From Microcaldota archaeon (GTDB lineage: Archaea; Micrarchaeota; Micrarchaeia; Micrarchaeales; CABMGC01), in contig JAJZZD010000003.1 of assembly GCA_021797745.1 (NCBI GenBank), positions 1 through 64,000 on the forward strand: a stretch of DNA of 64,000 nt, given 5' to 3'. Position numbers and translations under genes: made by a program. The notes beneath the pieces were generated by a model. The model was not told the origin of the DNA and ran no database searches. It saw only the letters and a list, made by a program, of their open reading frames with translations. Numbering within the stretch: the first letter of the stretch is position 1; each line of letters begins with the position of its first letter. This document shows, piece by piece, positions 26,293 to 36,157 of the stretch.

Positions 26293-26814
26293 TCACTCTT
26301 TAGATTTCTCCGGAGAAAGCATTTTCCTGAAATTGGCTAATTTGTCTGAGAATTCCTCGCCTTCCATTTTTTTAAACTCCTCGTCTATTTTACCTCCACG
26401 TAATCTACCATTGTCATATTTTTCTATATAGTCAACGATATCTGCGTTTCCTGACGAAACTATCTGCACCAAAAGCATGAAGGAAGGCACGTTAATGACC
26501 TTGTCTTCGGTAGCCAGCGGCCCAAGTCTTTTTTTGACTATGCCATCATTCTCGTCGTCAACTCTTTTTATAAGCTTTGGGTACCTCTTTAATCTTTCAA
26601 GCATTTCATTTGAAAAATCCGGATTTTTATCGTCTAAATCCTTTTGTGCATAAAGATACAAAGCAAGTATTGCACTGTCGTCGCCTAGCCCAAATTGTCC
26701 TAATAAATTCCTATCTGATGCTGCTTCGATATCTTCAAGAGCTGTTTTATCCCTGCTTGCAAGTTTATCAAAAGCTGCAGAGCTTTTATTTTGATCATTT
26801 CCCATAACGCTCAC
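26293..26814 (-). CDS. hypothetical protein, acidic, helical
   Basis: A 173-residue protein with no TM segment, rich in Asp, Glu, Lys and Leu (ALEDIEAASDRNLLGQFG; EFKKMEGEEFSDKLANFRKML). No domain is recognised. It is convergent with sodX (27 bp gap) and has its own 5' region near 26830. Met1 or Met4 may be the start. Confidence 0.6.
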   Translation of the reverse strand: MSVMGNDQNKSSAAFDKLASRDKTALEDIEAASDRNLLGQFGLGDDSAILALYLYAQKDLDDKNPDFSNEMLERLKRYPKLIKRVDDENDGIVKKRLGPLATEDKVINVPSFMLLVQIVSSGNADIVDYIEKYDNGRLRGGKIDEEFKKMEGEEFSDKLANFRKMLSPEKSKE

Positions 26815-27042
26815 TAATTATATTATGCATTTGACACTATTTACACATTTCTAAAGTTTCGACTTTTTCGAATTAATCTGTTATTATAACATACAACATA
26901 CCCAATTTTCTCAAGTTGCATTTCCGCTTATTTTTATCTGTTGTCAGTAATGTGCGTCATATTATAATTTTTGCCATTTTATATGTCGTAGGAAACGATG
27001 TAACGTTCTTACCGATATGCGCTACGGGCATAAGGTGTAAAC

Positions 27043-28653
27043 ATGAGTTCAAATAATGAAAATAAATATGATGAAATAATCAACCTGTCAAAAAACAGGG
27101 GCATACTTGAACCCACTAGCGAAGTCTATGAAGGTTTCGCCGGTTTCTTCGACTACGGCCCTGTCGGCGTAGAACTCAAAAAGAACATAGAAAAAGCATG
27201 GTGGCGCTTCTTTGTACAAATGCGCGATGACGTAGTGGGAATGGATGGGGCAATAATACTGCATCCAACTGTGTGGAAGGCATCCGGGCACGTTGACAGG
27301 TTCAAGGACCAGATTGTCGCGTGCACAAAGACGCCTAGCCACAAGTTCAGGGCAGACCACGTGATAGAAGAAGAGCTTGGCATAGCCACCGAGGGCATGT
27401 CTAATGACGAGCTGCAGAAGCTCATAACTGAAAATAAGATAAAATGCCCCGTCTGCGGGAGCCTGCTAGGTGAAGTCTCTGATTTTCGCACCATGTTCGA
27501 GACAAGCGTAGGCGCAGAAAGCAGTTTGATTGCTTACCTGAGGCCAGAAACGGCGCAGGCGATATTCGCGGATTTCCGCTGGGTGAAGCGCACCTCAAGA
27601 AAGTCATTGCCATTTGGCATAGCGCAGATAGGCAAGGCATTCAGGAACGAGATATCACCAAGAAACTTCGTTTTCCGTTCAAGGGAATTCAACCAGATGG
27701 AATTGGAATACTTCATACATCCTGACCAGAAATTCGAATGCAAATATCTCGGAGACAAGGAACTGGGCAAGAGCGCAAGGTTTCTGGACATGCGCACGCA
27801 GCTGAAAAACATGGAGCAGAAAGAAAAGAAAACGGGCGATGAAGGAATAAGTATGACATTCGGGGAGGCTTTGGAAAAGAAGGTAGTGGCCTGGAGGGAA
27901 TTCGATGCAAGCCGTAAAATACTTTCAGAGCAGTCATCTCCGTGGCATGCCTACTGGCTGTGCAAGACATTGGAATTCTACACTTCAATCGGCATAAATG
28001 AAAACAACCTGAGATTCAGGGAGCACGTGCCCGATGAACTTTCCCATTACTCGAAAGCGACATGGGATTTGGAATACAGGTTCCCGTTCGGCTGGAAAGA
28101 GATAGTGGGGATTGCCAACAGGTCCGACTATGACTTAAAGCAGCATTCGAAGTTCAGCAACAAGGACATGTCTGTTTACGACGAGGCAAAGAAGCAGAAC
28201 GTGATGCCTGTCGTAATAGAGCCGTCTTTCGGATTGGAAAGGGCGATAATGGCCGTGCTGATTGAATCCTATGACAGAAGGGAAGGCGCGGGCAAGGATG
28301 CTGGCAAGTCAGCAGGCGATGAAAAAGTAGTTCTGCATCTTGCGAATTCCATAGCTCCGGTAAAGGTCATTGTTCTTCCGCTGGAGAAGAAGCCAGAACC
28401 TGTAAAAATCGCCCACGACCTTTTCGAGAAGCTGAAGGGCATGTACATGTGCGATTTTGATGAATCTGGCAGCATAGGCAAAAGGTATGCGCGCGCTGAC
28501 GAGATTGGCGTTCCTGTTGCTATAACTATAGACAACGAATCTCTGACAGACCACGCAGCTACGATAAGATACAGGGATACGACAAAGCAGGAGAGAGTCC
28601 CGATATCAGATATACCTGACAAAATCTCTCAAATAATAAACTCCAGTTTGTAA
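27043..28653 (+). CDS. glyS: glycyl-tRNA synthetase (dimeric, class II)
   Basis: A 536-residue class II synthetase. It begins with IINLSKNRGILEPTSEVYEGFAG-type sequence, has a Cys-pair insert (CPVCGSLLG), the YLRPETAQ segment, motif 2 (AFRNEISPRNFVFRSREF), motif 3 (EPSFGLERAIMAVL), and a C-terminal anticodon-binding domain (about 425-536). It charges tRNA-Gly. Slightly shorter than most archaeal forms. A GGTG box lies 7 bases before the ATG and a TATA-like TTTTATATG near 26976. Confidence 0.95.
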   Translation: MSSNNENKYDEIINLSKNRGILEPTSEVYEGFAGFFDYGPVGVELKKNIEKAWWRFFVQMRDDVVGMDGAIILHPTVWKASGHVDRFKDQIVACTKTPSHKFRADHVIEEELGIATEGMSNDELQKLITENKIKCPVCGSLLGEVSDFRTMFETSVGAESSLIAYLRPETAQAIFADFRWVKRTSRKSLPFGIAQIGKAFRNEISPRNFVFRSREFNQMELEYFIHPDQKFECKYLGDKELGKSARFLDMRTQLKNMEQKEKKTGDEGISMTFGEALEKKVVAWREFDASRKILSEQSSPWHAYWLCKTLEFYTSIGINENNLRFREHVPDELSHYSKATWDLEYRFPFGWKEIVGIANRSDYDLKQHSKFSNKDMSVYDEAKKQNVMPVVIEPSFGLERAIMAVLIESYDRREGAGKDAGKSAGDEKVVLHLANSIAPVKVIVLPLEKKPEPVKIAHDLFEKLKGMYMCDFDESGSIGKRYARADEIGVPVAITIDNESLTDHAATIRYRDTTKQERVPISDIPDKISQIINSSL

Positions 28654-28726
28654 AAATAAATTAAGCAGATTAAGGGGGCTAAAACTCAGAATGTAAATTA
28701 ATGAAACCTTGGCGTTTACCTAGTTT

Positions 28727-29926
28727 TTACCTAGTTATTTGTATGCTTTGCATGTCTTCCAAATACTTTTTTCCTGCTCCTTCAAGGAAATATTTACGCG
28801 CAGGTCCAAGTATCTCGATTAAATAATTGGACACGCTATCCTTCAGGTCAACAGGGTGAATTAAGTTATTCACATATGCTTCTTCAAGCTCTTTTTGATT
28901 CTTATATGAAGAAGATACTTTAGTCTTGGCATTAAATATTTCATAATCTCTGTTTTTTCTTATGAGGTATGGCCAAATTATGTATCTTTCAATATCTATG
29001 ATTGAATTCACTTCTAATTCTGCAGCAGGGCAGAAAGCACCCATTATCTTCGCTTTTATTTGCTCTTCAGTATCGTGTATGTATACTGCGCTGTTTGGCT
29101 TTGACTTTGACATTTTTACATCAATAATTTCATCTATGAGTGCGTCTCTATTTCCCGACGCCTTTGCGGCTAGTATCTTGCTGCGCTGGTCTGCTGTTAC
29201 GTGCACGCCCATCAAAAGATGGTGGTGTACTGCTACCGGTTTGTAACCTAAAGAGTTTGCAACATCTAATGCAACTACGTGAGCTTTTCTTTGATCCATC
29301 CCTGCATGCGGCAAGTTTATTTTCATGCTGAATAAATCAGCTACCTGCATTGGCACATACATGAGCTGTGCAAGACTTACTGCATCGCCTTCTCTTCTGC
29401 CTAATATTGTAATGCTACGTTTTGCACGATTTAGCGTTATTTGTTTAGCAATCTTGATCACGTCTTCCCAGTAATTTAAGTTTAGTTTTTCGTAAAGTTC
29501 TGAGCCAAGAATAAACTCGACTTTATCGGTATTGCCGCCAACGCATTCTAATGACAAACGAAGTGCTTCTTTGAAATACGTGCCTGCAACCCTTCTTATT
29601 GTATCGAGGTCGCCGCCAAGCTTATTGTTTATCATGGTGTGATAATCTGCTAAAAATATGCGAGTTTTGACCCCGGCTGCCTGGAAATCTGCAATTTTAG
29701 TTGAACCAACTAGTCCTGTTCCCAAATGTATAAAACCTGAAACTTCAAATCCTATATAATGATTAAGAGCTTCGTTATCCGCTATTTTTTTAATCAAAGT
29801 TAAATCTGTCAATACCTCTTCTGTGGGATTTCTGGTAATTAACCTAAACATTTTTTGCTGCTGTTCTGATAAATTCTCCAGAGTAATATCGTCTGTGGAA
29901 TTGTCCTTCTTAACGTTGTCATTCAT
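28727..29926 (-). CDS. tyrS: tyrosyl-tRNA synthetase, archaeal type
   Basis: A 399-residue class I synthetase with GFIHLGTG (HIGH box), GMDQRKAHVVALD, and KMSKSKPNSAVYIHD (KMSKS box), which fit archaeal/eukaryotic TyrRS. The 50-residue N-terminal extension (MNDNVKKDNS...) is charged. Archaeal TyrRS is usually 310-360 residues, so this one is a bit long. TrpRS is the main alternative, but the KMSKS-to-C-terminus layout and the GMDQRK segment favour Tyr. It is convergent with glyS. Confidence 0.87.
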   Translation of the reverse strand: MNDNVKKDNSTDDITLENLSEQQQKMFRLITRNPTEEVLTDLTLIKKIADNEALNHYIGFEVSGFIHLGTGLVGSTKIADFQAAGVKTRIFLADYHTMINNKLGGDLDTIRRVAGTYFKEALRLSLECVGGNTDKVEFILGSELYEKLNLNYWEDVIKIAKQITLNRAKRSITILGRREGDAVSLAQLMYVPMQVADLFSMKINLPHAGMDQRKAHVVALDVANSLGYKPVAVHHHLLMGVHVTADQRSKILAAKASGNRDALIDEIIDVKMSKSKPNSAVYIHDTEEQIKAKIMGAFCPAAELEVNSIIDIERYIIWPYLIRKNRDYEIFNAKTKVSSSYKNQKELEEAYVNNLIHPVDLKDSVSNYLIEILGPARKYFLEGAGKKYLEDMQSIQITR

Positions 29927-30074
29927 AAAGTCAACTTTTTGTCAGCGCCAGTTGGTCTTTCTAATAAACCCATTTGATCTGCACTGCTATTTGAATTTTT
30001 GGTATTTATGGCTTTCTATGTTTTGTACGAACATGAATGATTTATTCCGACCTGACCTCTTTTCCAGCACCCCG

Positions 30075-31544
30075 TCATTTTTTGCCGGCTAGTTTCGCAT
30101 CCCTGTGCGCATCAGTAATTGACCTTCTATCTTCCTTTCCACGTGTCAGAGACATGATCGCTGCCAGAGCTATCACGATTATCGACGCATATAATGAGTA
30201 GTCCAATCCTTGCAGGAACGAGACGCCCTGTGTCTGCGGCAGCACGATGTTGCTGCCGCTGAAAATCGCAAGTGCCGTGGAACGCGGTATTGTTGACGAG
30301 ATAACCGTGAGCGCAATCACGAAGCTGAGCACCATGCCAACGTTACCAAGCATCCTGTTCAATCCTGAAGCCATTGCATATTTGTCTTTCGGAGCGTTTG
30401 CCATTATCGCACTGGTGTTTGCCGGGAAGAATGAACCAGTGCCAAGGCCCGTGAGTATTGTTATGAGCGATATGATGTAAAGCGGCGTGTTCACTCCAAG
30501 CAAAGTCGCATACGCAAAGTATCCAAAACCAAGCGCAGCGAGACCTAGCGTAGCTGGCACGCGCGCGCCTATTTTGTCTGAAAGCCTGCCCATCAACGGG
30601 CCGACGATGCCGCCTATCAGGTAGCCCGGAATTAAATATATGCTTGCGTCAAACGCATTAAGCCCGCGCACTCCCTGCAGATACAAAATGAGCAGAAACA
30701 AAACCGCGAACGATGCTGTAGACTGGAGCATTGATGCGATTACTGAGAAAGTGAAGATCCTGTTGCTGAACATGGAAAAATTAATAGTAGGATACTTTAT
30801 CCTGCGCTCCCTGAGCACAAATGCAAGCAAAATCAGCAAAGAAACGAAGAAAAGCGCTATTTCCAACGATGTTATTCCCTCAAACATAGAAAAAACGGCA
30901 GTAAGCGTCAGGGTCAAAAGCCCTATCCCCAAGAGCACTCCGCCAAGAAGGTCCAAAGGCTCTTTCATAGGCTTTACCACATCGCGAAGCTTGTAAATGG
31001 CAATTGGTATAAGTGCCAATCCTATGGGCACGTTTATGTAGAATATGAGGCGCCAGTTTATCACAGACAGGAAGCCGCCCAGGAATATCCCCAATATCGC
31101 CCCAAAGCTCCATCCTATCGACAGATACCCGAACGCCTTTCCGCGTTCGTGCGGCTCGAAATGGTCCGAGAGCACAGCAGCGCTCGTAGTTCCAAGCAGC
31201 GCCCCGCCTATTGCCTGTATAATCCTAGAAGAATTCAGAAAGCTGATGTTCGGGGCAAGCCCGCATAGCGCCGAGCCGAGCACAAACACTCCAAGCCCGT
31301 ATTTGTAAAGCCTTGCCCTGCCGTACCTGTCGCCGAGCCTTCCTACTTGCGAAGAAAGAATGGTGAGCACAAGTATGTACGACAATATTATCCAGATTGA
31401 ATTAAGCGGCGATGTGCTGAGCGATACGTCTATTGTGGGAAGAGCGAGCACCACTATCGTGGTGTCTACAGCAGCCATCAAAACTCCAATCACTATGACT
31501 GCCAGCACCATCGATTTTGCATTCATGTGAAATCCATTTTTCAT
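30075..31544 (-). CDS. MFS exporter, DHA2 (EmrB/QacA) family
   Basis: A 489-residue protein with about 14 TM helices. It has motif A (GRLGDRYGRARLY), motif C-like GWSFGAILGIFLGG, and an N-terminal acidic VDTTIVVLALPTID, all typical of drug:H+ antiporters of the DHA2 type. Substrates cannot be told. It is divergent from the OGG-type gene, with 56 bp between the starts. Confidence 0.88.
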   Translation of the reverse strand: MKNGFHMNAKSMVLAVIVIGVLMAAVDTTIVVLALPTIDVSLSTSPLNSIWIILSYILVLTILSSQVGRLGDRYGRARLYKYGLGVFVLGSALCGLAPNISFLNSSRIIQAIGGALLGTTSAAVLSDHFEPHERGKAFGYLSIGWSFGAILGIFLGGFLSVINWRLIFYINVPIGLALIPIAIYKLRDVVKPMKEPLDLLGGVLLGIGLLTLTLTAVFSMFEGITSLEIALFFVSLLILLAFVLRERRIKYPTINFSMFSNRIFTFSVIASMLQSTASFAVLFLLILYLQGVRGLNAFDASIYLIPGYLIGGIVGPLMGRLSDKIGARVPATLGLAALGFGYFAYATLLGVNTPLYIISLITILTGLGTGSFFPANTSAIMANAPKDKYAMASGLNRMLGNVGMVLSFVIALTVISSTIPRSTALAIFSGSNIVLPQTQGVSFLQGLDYSLYASIIVIALAAIMSLTRGKEDRRSITDAHRDAKLAGKK

Positions 31545-31600
31545 AAAAGCCAGGTCCTTTTCTGCACTTCTTTATTAATTCATATTTTTAAAACCCCTAT

Positions 31601-32467
31601 ATGATTAAAGTCGAGAATTTTTCGCTAGGGTTAACTGTTGAAAGCGGCCAGCCGCTGACATTCTACGGCGAATACCGGAAAGAAGAGCGCGCTGAGTTTC
31701 TCAGATATGCAACGGCAAAAGGAATTTTCGGGGTAATATGCAGACATGAAGGAGTTCATGCGCACATCGATTACACGTTCGAAGGAAATTACACGAATAA
31801 AGAGGCAAACGCTGAGATCACGAAGCGGCTCGGTCTGGAATATGACATGGAAAAAATATACGAAAAAATAGCAACAGACAGTTACATGAAAGCTGCAGTA
31901 AAAACGCTGCGCGGAATGCGCATAACGCAGAACGACCCGTGGGAGACTACGCTCTGCTTTGTAATCTCCCAGTTCAACAACATAAAGAGGATAAGGCTAA
32001 TAGTCAGGAGCTTGATTAAAAAATTCGGTGAAGAGTACAGAGACCACAAGACCGAAACTATGCATATGTTTCCGACCCCCGAGTCTCTGGCTTCAGCAAG
32101 CATTTCCGAGATAAGGAACTGTGGCACAGGATTCCGGGACAGGTACGTGAAGCAAGTTGCCGAGCAGTTTGCATACGGCTTTGATGCAGGCAAACTTTAC
32201 AAAATGAATTACTCGAAAGCAAAGGAAAAGCTGATGGAGCTCGACGGCGTAGGCGACAAGGTCGCTGACTGCATACTCCTTTTCGGATACAAAAAACTAG
32301 AGGCGTTTCCAATAGATGTTTGGATAAAAAGGAGCATGGAAAAAATATATTTCTCTGGAAAGAAGGAAAAAGAAAAAACAATACACGATTTTGCCGAAAA
32401 AAGGTGGGGCAGATACGCAGGCTATGCGCAGCAATACATTTTTCATTATGCACGCACAGCTCCATAA
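31601..32467 (+). CDS. 8-oxoguanine DNA glycosylase/AP lyase (OGG1 type)
   Basis: A 288-residue HhH-GPD protein: N-terminal TBP-like domain, then ISQFNNIKRIR, and the helix-hairpin-helix LDGVGDKVADCILLFGYKK with the catalytic Lys, followed by FPIDVWIKR with the catalytic Asp. This is the eukaryote-like OGG1 family found in some archaea. It removes oxidised guanine and nicks the abasic site. No iron-sulphur Cys cluster is present, which fits OGG1. Confidence 0.92.
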   Translation: MIKVENFSLGLTVESGQPLTFYGEYRKEERAEFLRYATAKGIFGVICRHEGVHAHIDYTFEGNYTNKEANAEITKRLGLEYDMEKIYEKIATDSYMKAAVKTLRGMRITQNDPWETTLCFVISQFNNIKRIRLIVRSLIKKFGEEYRDHKTETMHMFPTPESLASASISEIRNCGTGFRDRYVKQVAEQFAYGFDAGKLYKMNYSKAKEKLMELDGVGDKVADCILLFGYKKLEAFPIDVWIKRSMEKIYFSGKKEKEKTIHDFAEKRWGRYAGYAQQYIFHYARTAP

Positions 32468-32517
32468 ACCACAACAATGTTTATAAAATATCCAAATCAA
32501 AGGCTCTGAGTGTAAAA

Positions 32518-32952
32518 ATGCAGATGCAGAAAACAGCCGATTCTGGATTATTTCCCAGCCTAAAGAAAATTCCGCAAAGCCAATTGAGTCCGATAGTGAA
32601 CGCCATCGAGAAAGCGGTCAGCGAATATGACTTTGAGTCAAAGAAATTTTTCGATAATAATTTCAAATCAGTACTTAGCGCACTGCTTGACGACAAATTA
32701 TACACTAATAGCCTTGATGGCCTAGACAAATTAGAAACACCATCAGATAAGTTGAAGCAGTCTCTTGAAAAAATAAATCCAGAATACAGAAAACTGGTGG
32801 CAATATATGCCTATGGATTGAGTTTCAGGCGAAGATACAAATTCAGCGGAGATTCCCTCAGGTACGACGTATCTGCAAACCTGCAATTAACCGACCCGGA
32901 AAAAAATCTGCCAAATATATTGCAAAGGCGCTTATCAGAAAGGAAAAACTGA
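32518..32952 (+). CDS. hypothetical protein, 144 residues
   Basis: The ORF track opens at 32320, overlapping the glycosylase gene, but a TATA-like TTTATAAAATAT at 32478-32490 sits about 30 bases before the ATG at 32518, which I take as a near-leaderless start. The product is soluble and helical (AIEKAVSEYDFESKKFF; KLVAIYAYGLSFRRRY) with no recognised domain. Confidence 0.6.
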   Translation: MQMQKTADSGLFPSLKKIPQSQLSPIVNAIEKAVSEYDFESKKFFDNNFKSVLSALLDDKLYTNSLDGLDKLETPSDKLKQSLEKINPEYRKLVAIYAYGLSFRRRYKFSGDSLRYDVSANLQLTDPEKNLPNILQRRLSERKN

Positions 32953-33020
32953 ATTCATTGTCGCTTTCATTCAGAAAATTAATGCAATTTTTAAAGCATT
33001 CAGACGAACAAATATGATCG

Positions 33021-33632
33021 GTGCTTTACTGCATACTATTTATGCATAAATGTGCAACAATAAGCTGTGATAAATTGACAATTAAAGATTTTGAAAAGGT
33101 CGAAGGGTCTCTGATTAAACTTCAGAAGCAGAAAGATGCAGTAATGGATACTTCGCGTAACATAATCAGGATGACAGGCAAGGCGATAACGCTGATGCAT
33201 GCGGGAGATCTGGGAACCGCGGGAAAAATGATCGCCGATATTTCAAAGCACGTAAAAAAGCTTAATGAGATAGAGAAAGGATTCGAGTACAATTCGCTTC
33301 AGGCCCATCAGGAATATGTCGAGGCATACGCTTTTTTTCATATTCTCAAAAACAAGGACATTATTTCACTTGACAGTATAAAAGAATCGGAGATTGCATA
33401 CCTTCTTGGCATAATGGACCTTGTAGGCGAGCTGAAGCGCGAGGCAGTGGAATCGCTGAGGAAAAATGACAGAAACAGCGCAGAGCTTTACTACAAATTC
33501 ATGATAGAAATATACGATTCGTCAAGGCACATGCGGTTCGCCGAATCCATTGCGCCGGATTTCAGGAAAAAACAGGACGTCGCAAGGATACAGATAGAGA
33601 CGACTGCTAGCGAACTACTGAGGAACAGGTAA
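33021..33632 (+). CDS. translin-family protein
   Basis: An all-helical protein of 203 residues (196 if started at the ATG 33042) with translin hallmarks: LQAHQEYVEAYAFFHIL, YLLGIMDLVGELKREAVESL, and EIYDSSRHMRF. Translin and TRAX form nucleic-acid-binding octamers; archaeal members may have RNase activity. The ORF track start is GTG; the ATG seven codons later is equally good. An ATG at 33014 leads into a different, short frame. Confidence 0.85.
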   Translation: MLYCILFMHKCATISCDKLTIKDFEKVEGSLIKLQKQKDAVMDTSRNIIRMTGKAITLMHAGDLGTAGKMIADISKHVKKLNEIEKGFEYNSLQAHQEYVEAYAFFHILKNKDIISLDSIKESEIAYLLGIMDLVGELKREAVESLRKNDRNSAELYYKFMIEIYDSSRHMRFAESIAPDFRKKQDVARIQIETTASELLRNR

Positions 33633-33687
33633 ATTCATCTATTAATTTTTCCGTCCGAATAATACCTGAGCGCAGAGGCGGGATCGA

Positions 33688-34980
33688 ATGGCGGATCAAA
33701 TTGAACAGACAGAACAGACGGAACATACAAGACAAGCAGAGCGTGCAGGCAAGGCGGCACAGACCGCAGGCTTGCTGGATGTTGAGCGAACAAGGGAAGT
33801 TTACTCTAACATGAAAAATCCTTATCTTTTGAAATACTATTACAAGTTCAAGACTCTGAACCTGCTAAACACCACCGACATATATGGCTCTTCGCCGCCT
33901 GACATTTTCATAGGAAGGGCAGGCTACCCGAATGTGTACATGGGTCCTCTTGTCCCGCCCCAAAGTGGGGATACCTCGATAATGGGAGAGCCTGAGATGT
34001 GGACCAACAAGAGCATACCTGAAATAGTCGAGTACAGGTCTATGCTCGTGCGCGGGATGTACAAGGCAAACGTCAATGACGTTGGGTTCGGAAAACTCAC
34101 AGACATGCTTCAGGAGCTCGCAATCGCAGACAAATACACCGGCGTTGACATAGAGCTAAAGCGTAAACCGTCGCTCAACGTAAGCTTCGACGAGAACAGC
34201 CAGCCTTTCGGGCCCAGCGCCCCTCTCAAGGAGATGACGCTGGAAAACACAACGGCCAACGTGAAGATTGAAAAAGCATATTCCGATACTGACATGACAG
34301 CTACGCAGGCGATACTCGAACTGTATTCGAAAGGATTGCCGGTATCGCGCATACAAAAGGCGCTCTCGGCGGGCACGTTGGGAATAGGTGACAAAAGGAA
34401 GTTCGTGCCAACGCGCTGGAGCATAACAGCAGTTGATGACACCATATCAAAGGACAAGTTGAAAATAGTCAAGGATTACACTACACTAGATTCAATCAGA
34501 ATCTACGAGACCGTTGCGCTTGACAACCGCTGGGTCATTTTGATGATTCCTGGGGAATGGAGCTACGAGCTCATAGAGGCATGGTATCCTGGCACAACGT
34601 GGAACGAAAGCAAGAACAAGATAGACATATTCTCTTCAAGCGAATTCTTCTACGGAAGGAAGGGCTATGCTGAAATAGGCGGCTGTTATTATGCCGCAAG
34701 GCTTGCAGTGTCTGAGCTTTTGGAAAAACAGGGAGCGCAGGCAAAAGTAATCATAATGCGTGAAACGCACCCTGGCTACATAATGCCCGTAGGTGTTTGG
34801 AACGTAAGAGAGCACGTACGCGAGGCTCTCAGGAACAAGCCTCTTTATTTTGCAACTTTAAACGACGCCTTTGCGCATATTTCAAAGAAAATGGCCATAC
34901 CTATTAACATTTGGATAAAGAACAGCGAAGTTCTGCAGAACATAAAGTATCAGAAAAGACTTTCCGGCACAGTGCTCTGA
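33688..34980 (+). CDS. nreA: DNA repair protein NreA
   Basis: A 430-residue protein with the Nre family start GSSPPDIFIGRAGYPNV and GPLVPPQSGDTSIM, plus later NRWVILMIPGEWSYE and HPGYIMPVGVWNVRE. NreA acts in repair of DNA damage in archaea and in some species binds PCNA through a C-terminal PIP box; here the end reads QKRLSGTVL, so a classical PIP box (QxxLxxFF) is not evident. A Gln/Thr-rich N-terminus (IEQTEQTEHT) precedes the core, without the Cys4 zinc finger seen in some homologues. Its last codons overlap the 3' end of a tRNA-Glu-like sequence on the other strand. Confidence 0.88.
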   Translation: MADQIEQTEQTEHTRQAERAGKAAQTAGLLDVERTREVYSNMKNPYLLKYYYKFKTLNLLNTTDIYGSSPPDIFIGRAGYPNVYMGPLVPPQSGDTSIMGEPEMWTNKSIPEIVEYRSMLVRGMYKANVNDVGFGKLTDMLQELAIADKYTGVDIELKRKPSLNVSFDENSQPFGPSAPLKEMTLENTTANVKIEKAYSDTDMTATQAILELYSKGLPVSRIQKALSAGTLGIGDKRKFVPTRWSITAVDDTISKDKLKIVKDYTTLDSIRIYETVALDNRWVILMIPGEWSYELIEAWYPGTTWNESKNKIDIFSSSEFFYGRKGYAEIGGCYYAARLAVSELLEKQGAQAKVIIMRETHPGYIMPVGVWNVREHVREALRNKPLYFATLNDAFAHISKKMAIPINIWIKNSEVLQNIKYQKRLSGTVL

Positions 34981-35018
34981 TCGGGATTTGAACCCAAGTT
35001 CCGGCCTTGAGAGGGCCG
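34973..35018 (-). pseudogene. tRNA-Glu(CTC)-like 3' half
   Basis: On the minus strand the anticodon arm CGGCC-CTCTCAA-GGCCG (anticodon CTC), the T arm with loop TTCAAAT, and the acceptor 3' strand TCAGAGC plus A are well formed. Upstream of the anticodon stem no D arm with GG and no matching GCTCTGA acceptor strand directly follow. The 3' end coincides with the nreA stop codon. I read it as an attachment-site-like remnant or a tRNA pseudogene. A tRNA split at the D arm or with an unusual intron is possible but unproven. Confidence 0.55.
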
Positions 35019-35152
35019 TGTCCTTAACTGAATCAGCAGTCGTAAAACAAGCCCTGAATTTTAATTTTAAGGTGCGCTGACTCAGTTTTCAATTATCAAT
35101 TATCAATATAAAAGGACCCCAAGTAAAACTTTTAATTCTTTACCAGCAATAT

Positions 35153-35347
35153 ATGCTAGACTTGTACATGTCAAAACGCTCAGAACCTATGCTGGCAATG
35201 TTGATGGGTATAATCATCCTACTAGCTGACGCCTACTGGATATACACGAGTGGTGCATACGCTCTGTGGATAGAACTCGGCATAGTGATATTTGTAGCTA
35301 CGCTGGTCTGGCTCTACCTTGACTGGGACATGTCGAGAAAGCAATAA
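35153..35347 (+). CDS. small membrane protein, two TM helices
   Basis: A 64-residue protein with two TM segments (LAMLMGIIILLADAYWIY and LWIELGIVIFVATLVWLYL) and a short charged tail, DWDMSRKQ. Start may be ATG 35153 or the ATG at 35168 (MSKRSEP). No family recognised. It lies 8 bp before the secreted-repeat protein and may be co-transcribed; a TATA-like AATATAAAAGG is at 35105-35115. Confidence 0.6.
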   Translation: MLDLYMSKRSEPMLAMLMGIIILLADAYWIYTSGAYALWIELGIVIFVATLVWLYLDWDMSRKQ

Positions 35348-35355
35348 GTGATTGA

Positions 35356-35856
35356 ATGAACAAAACAAGCACAATAGTTGCGGTAATTGCTGCACTCATA
35401 ATAATAGCAGGCGTAGTTTACGTGATAAGCAGAGGTAATGCAGGGTCATATGCAGCATCAACCACAACCATAGTGACCGCGAGTCCCACTACCACATCTC
35501 CAACAACCAACTTTACATCAACAGCTTATACCGTTAAGCTCGAGAACAGCACCACTTTCGGCACCTACCTCGCAAATGCGAGTGGGTTCACTCTCTACAC
35601 ATACAGCGGCGACACCCAGAACAGCGGCACGAGCTCATGCACTGGAGAATGTGCCAGTATATGGCCTCCGTTCTACACATCAAGTCTAGTACTGCCTCCT
35701 GGTCTCAACGCGTCAAGCTTCACAACTATAACGAGAAGCGACGGATCCAAGCAACTGGCTTACAATGGATGGCCGCTCTATCTATACACCGGAGACTCGT
35801 ATCCGGGCCAGGTAAACGGCAACAACGTCGCAGGTTTCAAGGTAGCGATTAAGTAA
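35356..35856 (+). CDS. membrane-anchored protein with secreted-repeat (COG4315-like) domain
   Basis: A 166-residue protein: an N-terminal TM anchor (residues 6-26), a Thr/Ser-rich linker (about 33-58), then two motifs of the lipoprotein/secreted repeat family, ASGFTLYTYSGDTQNSG and YNGWPLYLYTGDSYPGQV, with CTGECASIWPPF between. The family is extracellular and of unknown function; some members are linked to redox or metal stress. It lacks a lipobox Cys, so it is anchored by the TM helix. Confidence 0.8.
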   Translation: MNKTSTIVAVIAALIIIAGVVYVISRGNAGSYAASTTTIVTASPTTTSPTTNFTSTAYTVKLENSTTFGTYLANASGFTLYTYSGDTQNSGTSSCTGECASIWPPFYTSSLVLPPGLNASSFTTITRSDGSKQLAYNGWPLYLYTGDSYPGQVNGNNVAGFKVAIK

Positions 35857-35894
35857 CTGCCTATGCTGGATGACTGCCATCTGAGACTACAAAA

Positions 35895-35971
35895 GTCTAG
35901 AAGCTAGACATTCAGAATCCTGATTCTGATAAAGATCCTCTGACTTTAGCCAGAAGAGTGCCACGGCTAAA
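35895..35971 (+). other. three adjacent inverted repeats
   Basis: The gap 35857-36157 holds GTCTAG-AAG-CTAGAC (35895-35909), then TCAGAATC-CT-GATTCTGA (35912-35929, eight perfect pairs), then TTTAGCC...GGCTAAA (35945-35971). The last is followed by a run of A. They lie just after the secreted-repeat gene and could be an RNA 3' structure or protein-binding palindromes. No gene is seen in the rest of this gap. Confidence 0.5.
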
Positions 35972-36157
35972 AAAAGCTGTCGGTATTGCAAAAAATGGTT
36001 TGTTGGTATAAATAATGCCGCAACGCATGTTCCTGCTTGCATCTTTGCATATCGATAAAATGCGTGTCTGATATATTTTCATATTTGGCGAAGTGACGAA
36101 ATGTAAATATCAAGTGCGCATATTGCCAGTTTTTTCTTGTTTTTTGCCACGTACTAG

